Origin: G965215055 sp965242685
Lineage (GTDB): Bacteria > Pseudomonadota > Gammaproteobacteria > UBA4575
Direction: 5' to 3'
Assembly: GCA_965242685.1 (NCBI GenBank)
Contig: OZ251487.1
Span: 1,612,001 to 1,676,000 of the forward strand
DNA: 64,000 nt
Shown: piece by piece, positions 44,090-52,770 of the stretch
Layout of the letters: every line of letters begins with the position of its first letter
Position numbering within the stretch: position 1 is the first letter of the stretch
The notes under the pieces: model-generated
Database searches by the model: none
Told to the model about the DNA's origin: nothing
Seen by the model: only the letters and a program-made list of their open reading frames with translations
Program-made: the position numbers and the translations under genes

Positions 44090-44205
44090 GTAAAGTGGAA
44101 TAATCGCCTTATAACCCGTCAACCAAGCTATATATCTTGGCCACCGCCGGTCTTTTCTGTTATAAATAAACCTTATCGTTTCGGTTGTAATGATTAACTT
44201 TGAAG

Positions 44206-45105
44206 ATGGCAAAGCTGCCCACCGTCAAGCAACTGCGCTATCTGGTCGCGCTGGACAAGCATCTCCATTTCGGCAGGGCGGCGGCCGCGTGTTTCGTCAC
44301 GCAATCGGCCTTCAGCATCGCCATTAAGGAACTTGAAGCATCGCTCGGCGTTTCCCTGGCGGAGCGCACCAATCGCCGCGTGGTGATGACCTCTACAGGC
44401 CGGCTGATCGCACACCGGGCGCGCCTGACGCTGTTTGATCTGGAAGGCATCGTCGATATTGCAAAAACCGTGCAAGAACCGTTAAGCGGCGTCTTGAGGG
44501 TGGGCGTGATTCCGACGGTCGCGCCGTTCCTGCTACCAAAAATTCTACCGCATATTCGCAGGCGTTTTCCCAAACTGGACATCTACCTGAAGGAAGAACA
44601 AACCGGCAATATTCACCGGCTGCTGCTGGCGGGGGAGCTGGACGTGTTACTGCTGGCGTTGCCGTATGAATTGACCGATACGGAGACGATCTCCATGTTC
44701 AATGACCCGTTCAAGCTGGCGTACAAAAAGGGGACTTCGCTGTTTGGCCCGCATAGTTTCTCCCCGGACGGATTAAAAGAAGGGTCAATTTTGCTGCTTG
44801 AGGAAGGGCATTGCCTTCGCGGACACGTTTTGCGCGCGTGCAACGTCTGGCACGTGGATAAGCTAAACCGATTTTCCGCAGGCAGTTTGCACAGCCTGAT
44901 ACAGATGGTGGCCGCCGATCTCGGCGTTACTTTTGTTCCACAGATGGCGGTGGACGGCGGCCTGTTGAGAAATACCGACGTACAAGTCGGGGATTTGAGA
45001 GACGGTTGTTATCGGGAGATTGGTCTGGCCTGGCGCAAGTCCAGCGTTAGGAAGCCGGAATTCAAGTTGCTGGCCGATACGATTTCGGCTTATGTGAAAG
45101 GGTAG
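44206..45105 (+). CDS. oxyR: Hydrogen peroxide-sensing regulator OxyR
   Basis: A 299-residue LysR-family activator of peroxide defence genes. The start at ATG 44206 is preferred over TTG 44200. The N-terminal helix-turn-helix is HFGRAAAACFVTQSAFSIAIKELE. The redox cysteines are Cys203 and Cys212 in GHCLRGHVLRAC, spaced nine residues apart as in E. coli C199/C208, so a disulfide switch is expected. GC content returns to the chromosomal background here. The Fur-family gene downstream may also sense peroxide or iron. Confidence 0.93.
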   Translation: MAKLPTVKQLRYLVALDKHLHFGRAAAACFVTQSAFSIAIKELEASLGVSLAERTNRRVVMTSTGRLIAHRARLTLFDLEGIVDIAKTVQEPLSGVLRVGVIPTVAPFLLPKILPHIRRRFPKLDIYLKEEQTGNIHRLLLAGELDVLLLALPYELTDTETISMFNDPFKLAYKKGTSLFGPHSFSPDGLKEGSILLLEEGHCLRGHVLRACNVWHVDKLNRFSAGSLHSLIQMVAADLGVTFVPQMAVDGGLLRNTDVQVGDLRDGCYREIGLAWRKSSVRKPEFKLLADTISAYVKG

Positions 45106-45169
45106 AAGGTTTTTAAGATTTGTCGCCAGGGTTTATAGTGACGATGACACGTTCATCGAGAGGAGGGTT

Positions 45170-45973
45170 ATGTTGGATTATCTGCATCACCATGAGGCCT
45201 TGATTCGTTTGATCTGCTTCGCGTTGGTGTTTGCCGTTTTTGCAACCTGGGAAGGGTTGAGGCCGCGTCGTGCCCGGCGTTACTCGAAAGGCGTGCGCTG
45301 GTTGAATAACCTCGGTATCGTGTTGCTGGATGTGCTTGTCGTGCGGCTGGCTGTTCCCCTGACGGTGGTTGCGGTAGCGGCGGTGGCACAACAGCAAAAC
45401 CTGGGGCTTCTTCATGCCTTGCAGATGCCGGCGTGGCTGTCCATCGTGGTCGCCGTGTTGGTCATGGATGCCGCGCTTTATTTCCAGCACCTGGCTTTTC
45501 ATCACGTCCCTTTTCTGTGGCGGCTGCATCGTATGCACCATGCCGATCTGGATTTTGACGTGACCACGGGGATACGCTTTCACCCGCTTGAGATACTGCT
45601 GTCACTGATCATAAAGATGGCGGTTGTGCTGATGCTTGGGGCACCGGTTGCGGCCGTTGTTATCTTTGAGGTGTTGTTGAATGCGACTTCCCTGTTCAAC
45701 CACGCCAATATCCGTATTCCCGAGAGAGTGGACAGGGTACTGCGGCGCTTTTTGGTGACCCCGGACATGCACCGCGTGCATCATTCCATCGTGATGTACG
45801 AAACTAACAGCAACTTCGGGTTTAATTTGCCGTGGTGGGATTATCTGTTCAGGACCTACCGTGCCCAGCCCGGCGCCGGTCATGCGGACATGACGATAGG
45901 GATCGAGCTTTTTCGTACCGAACGCGATCTCTGGCTTGACTGCTTGTTGATACAGCCGTTCAGAAATAAGTAG
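45170..45973 (+). CDS. Sterol desaturase / fatty acid hydroxylase superfamily protein
   Basis: A 267-residue membrane protein with about four helices and the eight-histidine di-iron pattern of this superfamily: HLAFHHVPFLWRLHRMHHAD near the middle, the FNHANIRIP segment, and HRVHHSIVM. Members use O2 to hydroxylate or desaturate membrane lipids; bacterial substrates vary and cannot be assigned. A GAGAGGAGG ribosome binding site precedes the ATG. Confidence 0.88.
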   Translation: MLDYLHHHEALIRLICFALVFAVFATWEGLRPRRARRYSKGVRWLNNLGIVLLDVLVVRLAVPLTVVAVAAVAQQQNLGLLHALQMPAWLSIVVAVLVMDAALYFQHLAFHHVPFLWRLHRMHHADLDFDVTTGIRFHPLEILLSLIIKMAVVLMLGAPVAAVVIFEVLLNATSLFNHANIRIPERVDRVLRRFLVTPDMHRVHHSIVMYETNSNFGFNLPWWDYLFRTYRAQPGAGHADMTIGIELFRTERDLWLDCLLIQPFRNK

Positions 45974-46183
45974 TTGTTTCGGTCGTTGGTTGTAGTGCCG
46001 GGGCGGGGTGAAAGGATTTAGATTTGCCGTAGTAGAAATTCCAATATGGGTGAAAATGTCCCAAGAAACAGGTAGATTTTCGAGCGGCGGGCGGCGGTGC
46101 GGTACTTTCCGATCTGTTTGCCGAAGCCGATGCCTCAAACGCGCGCGGCTGTCGCGGGTAATTTTGGTTGGCAGGGGTGGTGA

Positions 46184-46222
46184 ATTTGGTAGGGTGGCAG
46201 ATTTTGGTAAGGTGGTAGATTT

Positions 46223-46224
<2 letters not shown>
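46184..46224. repeat. 18-base tandem repeat next to tRNA-Thr
   Basis: Two imperfect 18-base copies (GAATTTGGTAGGGTGGCA, then GATTTTGGTAAGGTGGTA) run directly into the tRNA 3' end, whose plus-strand sequence GATTTTGGTGCC repeats the start of the unit. This looks like local slippage or repeated duplication at the tRNA end. Confidence 0.6.
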
Positions 46225-46298
<74 letters not shown>

Positions 46299-46345
46299 GC
46301 ATAGCGGGATGACGGCGCGTTGTGAAAAGGGTTGTATGAATCGGC

Positions 46346-46771
46346 CTAGCGACGATGCACGCGAATGATTACGTCTACTTCATCAAGCTGGGTATCGTCT
46401 GCCAATTTGGGCAACCTGCTAATCTCGACCTGCTCGGCGGCAATGTCTTCCAGCTCTCCACTGTCTGAATAATACAGGTGGTGGTGTTTTGCCAAGTTGG
46501 AGTCGTAAAAAACCCGCGACGGATCAACGATCACTTCACGCACCAGCCCGTGCTTCGCAAACAGCCCGAGGGTATTGTAGACAGTCGCCTTGGAGACCTC
46601 TTCCCTATCCTGACGCATGGCGGCTAAAACTTGCTCGGCCGACACGTGTTGAGGGCGCGAAAACAGCGTCTCCCCAATTTTTATCCGTTGGCAAGTCGGG
46701 GTAATGCCGGCTTCGTGCAGCATGGCCACCACGTCACTTCGTGACTTTGGGAATGAATGTAAACTTTCCAT
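46346..46771 (-). CDS. Fur-family regulator lacking CxxC motifs (PerR/Irr-like)
   Basis: A 141-residue Fur-superfamily repressor. It has the winged helix region (RPQHVSAEQVLAAM; KATVYNTLGLFAKHGLV) and the metal site HHH at residues 96-98 in AKHHHLYYSDSGEL. The structural-zinc CxxC pairs found in most Fur and PerR proteins are absent (the only cysteine is Cys27), a feature of Irr-like regulators. It may sense iron, heme or peroxide. It lies close to oxyR, which suggests a role in oxidative stress or iron control. Confidence 0.87.
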   Translation of the reverse strand: MESLHSFPKSRSDVVAMLHEAGITPTCQRIKIGETLFSRPQHVSAEQVLAAMRQDREEVSKATVYNTLGLFAKHGLVREVIVDPSRVFYDSNLAKHHHLYYSDSGELEDIAAEQVEISRLPKLADDTQLDEVDVIIRVHRR

Positions 46772-46828
46772 GTGCCTGATTATACCCGTAATTGAAATAA
46801 AAATCGTTCCGCTTTTTGACGGGGTTAT

Positions 46829-47941
46829 TTACGCCGCCTCATAGGCGTAAGGCGCCGCTTGGGCGGTATCGACCTTACCGGTAATCAGACCGGCGAGCAG
46901 GCCGGCGGATGCAAGACTCATCGCAATGCCGTTGCGGAAGTGGCCGCCGTTGAAATAAAGGCCCGAAATTTCCGGATGCTCGCAAATGTAGGGCGTTGCA
47001 CGCGAGGTGCCGGGGCGCAATGCCGCCCATTGTCGCAATGGCTTGATGCCCTTTAGTCCGGGGCAGAGTTCATGTGCCTGTGCGTGAAGATGATCGGCCG
47101 CCTGTCGGGTAATTTTGTTTTCAAAGCCGACGTGTTCCAGCGTGCTGCCACAGAGTACAAGGCCGTCCTTACGCGGGATCAGGTATGTTTCCTTTCTTAC
47201 CAGAATATGCGAAAGCAGGCGATCTTGCGGTTTGTACAACAGCATCTGCCCTCGCACGGGCACGATATCCGTTGCCTTATCGGTATGCGTCCTCAATAGC
47301 GTTGCCGTCCAGGCACCGCAACAGATCACTACTTTGTCTGCAAGCAAGTTTGTGCGTGAGGTCACGACACCCCGCACTTGGTTTGATCGTAGCGATAGCC
47401 TTTGCACGGCAAGCTGCTCCAGAATGGTAACGCCGCATTGGCGTAGGGATTTCTTAAGCGCCTGTACGAGGCATGGAGGCCGTACCTGCCCGACCTCGGG
47501 CAAATACAATATCTCGTGAAAATCGCGCGCCAGCATCGGTTCAAGTTCGGCTGATCGCCGCAAGGTTGCAACCTCAAGCGGCTCATCGTTCTCTTTTGCC
47601 CATCGTATCGCCCGATCTTTCTCGTCGGCATCCAAAACGATCATTCCGGAGCGCATGACCTCCGAATCTATCCCCGTTTCCTGTTGCAGCTCTTTTGCGA
47701 AGGCGGGGAATCGTCGCCGGCTTGCCGCGATCAGTGCCTGTGCGGGGGGAGACGGCCGCCATGGATGCAGCGCCGCCAGAATCCCGCCCGCCGCCCAGGT
47801 TGCCTTTGCACCGAGGGCGTCTTTTTCCAGGATTGCGACCCGTAAGCCGGCAAGATACAACTCGCGAGCGGTGAGCATGCCCATAATACCGCCGCCGATC
47901 ACCAGGGCGTCATAGCTTGCATGTGGAGCGACGGCATTCAC
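46829..47941 (-). CDS. thiO: Glycine oxidase ThiO
   Basis: A FAD-dependent amine oxidase of about 370 residues. It opens with the dinucleotide-binding VIGGGIMGMLTARELYLAG and ends with GLYFNGGHFRNGIAMSLASAGLLAGLI, typical of ThiO/DAO. ThiO makes iminoglycine from glycine for the thiazole part of thiamine. I use the GTG at 47941; a longer frame would start inside the adjacent tRNA-Gly gene (GSIPITRSS), an artefact. thiS is close by on the opposite strand. Confidence 0.9.
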   Translation of the reverse strand: MNAVAPHASYDALVIGGGIMGMLTARELYLAGLRVAILEKDALGAKATWAAGGILAALHPWRPSPPAQALIAASRRRFPAFAKELQQETGIDSEVMRSGMIVLDADEKDRAIRWAKENDEPLEVATLRRSAELEPMLARDFHEILYLPEVGQVRPPCLVQALKKSLRQCGVTILEQLAVQRLSLRSNQVRGVVTSRTNLLADKVVICCGAWTATLLRTHTDKATDIVPVRGQMLLYKPQDRLLSHILVRKETYLIPRKDGLVLCGSTLEHVGFENKITRQAADHLHAQAHELCPGLKGIKPLRQWAALRPGTSRATPYICEHPEISGLYFNGGHFRNGIAMSLASAGLLAGLITGKVDTAQAAPYAYEAA

Positions 47942-47994
47942 AGTGTTAATGCTGTTTTGCGAGCTTGGATGAAACTGTATATAACCCTCAACAC

Positions 47995-48068
47995 TGGAGC
48001 GGGTGATGGGAATCGAACCCACGTTCTCAGCTTGGGAAGCTGATGTTCTACCATTGAACTACACCCGC
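47995..48068 (-). tRNA. tRNA-Gly (anticodon CCC)
   Basis: The reverse complement folds as a 74-base tRNA: acceptor GCGGGTG/CACCCGC, anticodon stem CAGCT/AGCTG with loop TCCCAA (anticodon CCC, plus-strand 48034-48036), and T arm with GTTCGATT. The 3' CCA is encoded. Confidence 0.97.
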
Positions 48069-48171
48069 GGCAGACACCTATTTTAACGGCTGGAGCGGTG
48101 CTATGCCATTGTCTCTACCATAGAGTAATGTAAAATATCCGGCGAGCCATGCCCGAACGCTTGCGGCGAAC

Positions 48172-48372
48172 GTGAAAATAACGGTAAACGGAAAACAAAC
48201 CCAAGTGATGAACGGTCTCACCGCCGATATGCTGCTTGAGCAGCTTGGCCTGGCCGGACAAAGAATTGCATTGGAGATCAACCGGGAAGTCGTTCCGCGC
48301 AGCGCATTGTCTCAACGCGTGCTGCAAGCGTATGACCATGTAGAGATCATTCATGCGGTCGGTGGCGGGTAA
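48172..48372 (+). CDS. thiS: Sulfur carrier protein ThiS
   Basis: A 66-residue ubiquitin-fold protein starting with GTG (MKITVNGKQTQV) and ending in the obligatory Gly-Gly (AVGGG). It carries sulfur as a C-terminal thiocarboxylate for thiazole synthesis. thiG, normally the next gene, is not present; instead the membrane-protein array begins. Confidence 0.92.
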   Translation: MKITVNGKQTQVMNGLTADMLLEQLGLAGQRIALEINREVVPRSALSQRVLQAYDHVEIIHAVGGG

Positions 48373-48542
48373 CCGAAGAACCGCATGACTTAACCCTGAA
48401 TCCATAGAAAAGCTTGGGTGACTGAAAGCCGTGCCATGCAGGAATACAGGCTGTATGCAATACTTCCATAAATCAACTCGGCCTTGTCGTTGAACCGTGC
48501 AGCTTGTCAGGCACTACATGAAAAGCCGACTGATACCCGATA

Positions 48543-50543
48543 TTGACCCCCCCCCCCCCCCCCCGCAGTTTCTCGCTAGGTAGTACGGGACGTTTCCCGG
48601 CCTCTCGCGGGGCCTGGGTGGTCGTCCTCACCCTCTTTTTGTTGGCGGCCCTTGCCGTATTCGACGATTATGGCGTGTTTTGGGATGGACCTACACACAG
48701 ATTTCTCGCCGAAAAAAATCTCGATTACATACTGGGAAATTCAGACACCTTTCCTCCAACAAGACAGGATGCGTTTTACGGTGCCGCCTTTGACTTATCG
48801 CTCTTGCTGGTGGAACGCCTCCTTGGACTGGAAGATACCCGTACCATCTATCTCAGCCGTCATCTCCTGACCCACCTGTTCTTCCTGTTGGGTGGGGTCT
48901 GCTGTTACCTGTTGGCCATGCGCCTGTTCAATAATCGCCTGCTGGCCCTGGCCGCCATGCTGCTGTTCCTGTTACACCCCCGACTCTATGCTCATTCCTT
49001 CTTCAACAGCAAGGATATTCCTTTCTTTAGTATGTTTATGATTACCCTGTTGTTGATTCATCGCGCCTTTGCTCTCAACACCGTGCGGGCGTTTTTGTTA
49101 TGCGGTGCGGCGGTGGCGGTGCTGATCAATCTTCGGGTCATGGGCGTCATGCTGTTGCTTGCGGTGATGGGGATGCGGGGCTTGGATGTTTGGTATGCCG
49201 AAGGCAGGCAGGAACGCATACGGGTGCTCAAGACCCTCGGCGGCTTCATACTGAGCAGCGTACTGGTGTTGTATGCCATCTGGCCGTACTTGTGGGAAGA
49301 CCCGCTCGGGCGGTTGGTGGAGGCCGTTACCACCGCTTCTCATATCCTTCACGAGCAACCCGAGCTGTTCAAGGGAACCTTTTTCAGGCCTGCTGACCCT
49401 TCATGGGACTACCTTCCCACCTGGTTTTTGATCACGACGCCGTGGGTTACGCTATTGCTTGGTCTGGCAGGCATGATTGCGGTGGGGTATCGGGGTCTCA
49501 CCCAACCAAGCAGTATATTGCGCAACACGCCGTTGCGCTTTCAGTTGTTATTGTTGATCTGTTTCATGTTGCCCATATTGGCCGTCATCGTTCTCAGGCC
49601 TACACTTTACAGCGACTGGCGACACATGTACTTTCTGTATGCGCCGTTTTGTCTGTTGGCGGCATTCGGTTTACATTGGCTGGTATCTTTTTATAGGAAA
49701 AAATACTGGCAGGTCGGCGTCTATGCCCTGACGGGGGTTGGCCTGATCATGGTGGTCATCGAAGTAGTGCAGATTCATCCTTATCAAAATCTATACTTCA
49801 ATGCCCTGGTAGACCGTCACACGCCAGAGTATCTGTTCACGCAATACGAGGTGGACTATTGGGGTACCTCCCGTCGTCAAGGACTGGAATATCTGCTGGA
49901 ACGCTATCCCGACTCGCCCGTCCATGTTTCCGGGCGAGTTAGTTGGATCACACGAAATAGAACAATTCTTTCCGCAGCAGAACGAAAACGGGTGAAGATT
50001 ACAGCACAGGGTGATTTTTACCTCGACGATCACCGCCGAGATGTTTGGAAAGGAAAAAAACCGGTTATCTTCAATTCTATCTATACGATCAAGGTCTACA
50101 ATAACACTGTTCTTGCTGTGCAGACTACGGATTTGGCGTTGTTGGATGAGTCCGATCAAGCCTTCTATAGGGGCATCTACCACAAGACAAAGACCCGTGA
50201 GTCGTTGGTTCGTTCCTTCTTTGACGTATACAGATACGAGAACAGGCTAGTCTACCTCCGGGAATCCTGTAACCCGAACGACCTGCGGGCACCCTTTTTC
50301 TTACACGTCTTTCCGGTCAACGAAGCAGACCTCCCCGATCTTTACGAGCATCTTAAAGAACACAAAAGACCAAAGGGCTTTGAAAACCTGGATTTTCTTT
50401 TTCCCAAACAAGGGGTACGCTTTGACGGAAAATGTATGGCGGTCGTACCGTTGCCCGAATATGAAATCAACTCGATCCACACCGGACAGTTCACTAGAAA
50501 AGGCAGGGTTTGGGAAAGGAAATTTTCTCTTAAACAAGACTGA
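48543..50543 (+). CDS. Polytopic GT-C-like membrane protein, array copy 1 (phase OFF)
   Basis: A 666-residue frame with about 11 membrane helices, then a soluble C-terminal part. The motif DDYGVFWDGP follows the first helix and HPRLYAHSFFNSKDIPF lies between helices, resembling the acidic loop motifs of GT-C/PMT-like lipid-dependent glycosyltransferases. The last 125 or so residues form a module (FFDVYRYENRLVYLRESC ... VVPLPEYEI) shared with the other copies. The start used here (TTG 48543) is weak. The natural start by comparison with copy 2 is ATG 48518, which the 18-C tract puts out of frame. Substrate unknown. Confidence 0.75.
   Translation: MTPPPPPRSFSLGSTGRFPASRGAWVVVLTLFLLAALAVFDDYGVFWDGPTHRFLAEKNLDYILGNSDTFPPTRQDAFYGAAFDLSLLLVERLLGLEDTRTIYLSRHLLTHLFFLLGGVCCYLLAMRLFNNRLLALAAMLLFLLHPRLYAHSFFNSKDIPFFSMFMITLLLIHRAFALNTVRAFLLCGAAVAVLINLRVMGVMLLLAVMGMRGLDVWYAEGRQERIRVLKTLGGFILSSVLVLYAIWPYLWEDPLGRLVEAVTTASHILHEQPELFKGTFFRPADPSWDYLPTWFLITTPWVTLLLGLAGMIAVGYRGLTQPSSILRNTPLRFQLLLLICFMLPILAVIVLRPTLYSDWRHMYFLYAPFCLLAAFGLHWLVSFYRKKYWQVGVYALTGVGLIMVVIEVVQIHPYQNLYFNALVDRHTPEYLFTQYEVDYWGTSRRQGLEYLLERYPDSPVHVSGRVSWITRNRTILSAAERKRVKITAQGDFYLDDHRRDVWKGKKPVIFNSIYTIKVYNNTVLAVQTTDLALLDESDQAFYRGIYHKTKTRESLVRSFFDVYRYENRLVYLRESCNPNDLRAPFFLHVFPVNEADLPDLYEHLKEHKRPKGFENLDFLFPKQGVRFDGKCMAVVPLPEYEINSIHTGQFTRKGRVWERKFSLKQD
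48547..48564 (+). repeat. Poly-C tract, 18 bases (array copy 1)
   Basis: Eighteen consecutive C bases lie 29 bases after an ATG at 48518. With 18 C the ATG frame runs into a TAG at 48581-48583, so copy 1 is OFF in this sequence. Such homopolymers change length by slipped-strand mispairing. Confidence 0.9.
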
Positions 50544-50615
50544 AACCCCTATCATGTCTTCCCGCGGTATGTTCTGATAAACTATGACGTTATAACGCCT
50601 ACTCTCAGGCACCGC

Positions 50616-52637
50616 ATGAAAAGCCGACTGATACCCGATATTGACCCCCCCCCCCCCCCCCCCCGCAGTTTCTCGCTAGGTAGTACGGGACGTTTCCCGG
50701 TCTCTTGTGGGGCGTGGGTGGTCGTCATTTCACTCTTTCTGTTGGCCGGCATCGCCGTACTCGACGATTATGGCGTGGCATGGGATGACCCTCTACAAAG
50801 GAGGCATACCGAAGAGAACTTGGATTACATCTTGGGAGACCGGGATGCAATCTCCGCAACAGAATACAAGTTTTACGGCGTCGCCTTTGAACTCCCCCTG
50901 CTGCTGGCCGAGCGGGGCTTGGGACTGGAAGACACTCGTAGCATCTATCTCAGCCGTCATCTCCTAACCTACCTGTTCTTCCTGTTGGGCGCGGCCTGCT
51001 GTTACCTGTTGGCCGTGCGCCTGTTCAACAACCGTCTGCTGGCCCTGGCCGCCATGCTGCTGTTCCTTCTACATCCCCGACTCTATGCCCATTCCTTCTT
51101 TAACAGCAAGGATATTCCTTTCTTTAGTATGTTTATGATTTCCTTGTTGCTGATTCATCGCGCCTTTGCTCTCAACACCGTGCGGGCGTTTTTGTTATGT
51201 GGTGCGGCGGTGGCGGTACTGATCAACCTTCGGGTGATGGGCGTCATGCTGTTGCTTGCGGTGGTGGGGATGCGGGGCTTGGACTTGTTGTATGCCACAA
51301 GCCGGGAAGAACAGAAACATATTCTGAAGACCGGCGGGGTTTTCATACTGAGCAGCGTCCTTACCTTGTATGCCATTTGGCCGTACTTGTGGGAAGACCC
51401 GCTCGGGCGGTTGGTGGAGGCCATTACCGCCGCTTCCCGCTTTCCTTACGGTCTTCCTATAGCATTTAAGGGAGAGTCTTTCGGTAATACCAATCTTCCC
51501 TGGGACTATCTTCCCACCTGGTTTTTGATCACGACGCCGTGGGTGGCGTTGTTGTTGGGGTTGATCGGTATCGTCCTGGTATTGGGTCGCGGCATCCTTC
51601 GGCCGGGAGATATAGTGCGCAATACACCACTGCGCTTTCAATGGTTATTGCTGGCCTGTTTTGTGTTGCCCATACTGGCCGTCATTGTTCTCAATTCCGT
51701 ACTTTACGATGGCTGGCGACATATGTACTTCATCTATGCGCCGTTCTGTCTGTTGGCGGCATTCGGTCTGAATCAACTGGTATCCCTTTCCAGGAAGACA
51801 TACTGGGGAATCGGTATCTACGCCCTGACGGGAATTGGCCTGTTCGTGGTGGTCATAGAAATGGCGCAGATTCATCCTTATCAACAGTTATATTTCAATG
51901 CCCTGGTAGACCGTCACACACCGGAATACTTACGCACCCAATACGAGATGGACTATTTCGGAGTTTCATACAGCAAGGGGCTGGAATACCTGCTGGAACG
52001 CTATCCCGACTCGCCCGTCCATGTTTATGGAAAGATTGGCAAGATCAAACGAAATAGAGCCATCCTTCCCGCAACGGAGCGACAACGGGTGAAGACAACA
52101 CGGGGTGATTTCTACCTCCACGACTACCGCCAAGATATTTGGAAGGGAAAAAGCCCGGACATCTTCAACTCTATCTATACGATCAAGGTCTACAACAACA
52201 CTATTCTTGCTGTGCAGAGCATGGATTTGGCGTTGTTGGATGAGTCCGATCAAGTCTTCTATCGGGACACGTACCACAAGACAAAGACCCGTGAACCGGT
52301 CACTCGTTCCGTCTTTGACGTGTACGTTGATCATGACAAGCTGGTTTATGTCAAGGAATTATGTGGCGGAGAAGACGTGTGGAAACCCTTTTTCGTACAC
52401 GTCTTTCCGGTCAACAAAGCAGACCTTCCCGATTTTTACGAGTATCTCGCAGAACACAAAAGGCCAAAGGGCTTTGAAAACCTGGACTTTGGTTTTCCCA
52501 AACACGGGGTGCGCTTTGATGGAAAATGCGTGGCGGTCGTACCGTTGCCCGAATATGAAATCAACTCGATACGCACCGGACAATTCACGAACGAAGGCAA
52601 GGTTTGGGAAGGGAAGTTTTCTCTCAAACAAAACTGA
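50616..52637 (+). CDS. Polytopic GT-C-like membrane protein, array copy 2 (phase ON)
   Basis: A 673-residue protein beginning MKSRLIPDID then six prolines coded by the poly-C tract. The rest parallels copy 1: DDYGVAWDDP near residue 48, the block from LFNNRLLALAA to the KDIPF motif essentially identical, about 11 membrane helices, and the C-terminal module (FDVYVDHDKLVYVKELC; FENLDFGFPK; VVPLPEYEI). Nucleotide identity to copy 1 is very high in the helix core, which suggests recent duplication or gene conversion. The presumed role is transfer of a sugar or similar group from a lipid carrier at the cell surface. Confidence 0.82.
   Translation: MKSRLIPDIDPPPPPPRSFSLGSTGRFPVSCGAWVVVISLFLLAGIAVLDDYGVAWDDPLQRRHTEENLDYILGDRDAISATEYKFYGVAFELPLLLAERGLGLEDTRSIYLSRHLLTYLFFLLGAACCYLLAVRLFNNRLLALAAMLLFLLHPRLYAHSFFNSKDIPFFSMFMISLLLIHRAFALNTVRAFLLCGAAVAVLINLRVMGVMLLLAVVGMRGLDLLYATSREEQKHILKTGGVFILSSVLTLYAIWPYLWEDPLGRLVEAITAASRFPYGLPIAFKGESFGNTNLPWDYLPTWFLITTPWVALLLGLIGIVLVLGRGILRPGDIVRNTPLRFQWLLLACFVLPILAVIVLNSVLYDGWRHMYFIYAPFCLLAAFGLNQLVSLSRKTYWGIGIYALTGIGLFVVVIEMAQIHPYQQLYFNALVDRHTPEYLRTQYEMDYFGVSYSKGLEYLLERYPDSPVHVYGKIGKIKRNRAILPATERQRVKTTRGDFYLHDYRQDIWKGKSPDIFNSIYTIKVYNNTILAVQSMDLALLDESDQVFYRDTYHKTKTREPVTRSVFDVYVDHDKLVYVKELCGGEDVWKPFFVHVFPVNKADLPDFYEYLAEHKRPKGFENLDFGFPKHGVRFDGKCVAVVPLPEYEINSIRTGQFTNEGKVWEGKFSLKQN
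50645..50664 (+). repeat. Poly-C tract, 20 bases (array copy 2)
   Basis: Twenty consecutive C bases, again 29 bases after the ATG at 50616, encoding a polyproline run. Twenty C keeps the frame open, so copy 2 is ON. The flanking bases are the same as in copy 1. Confidence 0.9.
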
Positions 52638-52770
52638 AGCATCAGACCAGCGTTTGCGGAAGCTATAACGTTTTCTCACGTTGTGTTCTGGTAAACTGTG
52701 ATGTTGCAATGCCTTTACTTTTGAGCCGTATAAAAGCGTCCAGCTACCAAACGATTGATACCTTTACCCT

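Noticed and set aside
44123..44140. Inverted repeat CCAAG-N8-CTTGG upstream of oxyR as an OxyR operator
   Set aside because: The stem is short and does not match the spaced ATAG pattern of OxyR sites.
45602..46138. Minus-strand frame of 178 codons opposite the hydroxylase gene
   Set aside because: Antisense to a gene with clear di-iron histidine motifs; composition is not protein-like.
47942..48022. Longer ThiO start inside the tRNA-Gly gene
   Set aside because: The GSIPITRSS peptide is the known false translation of tRNA sequence; the GTG at 47941 fits the family.
48543..50670. Poly-C tracts as pure sequencing artefact
   Set aside because: Length error is possible, but both tracts sit at the same coding position after identical starts, and copy 4 keeps an interrupted remnant, so real tracts are more likely.
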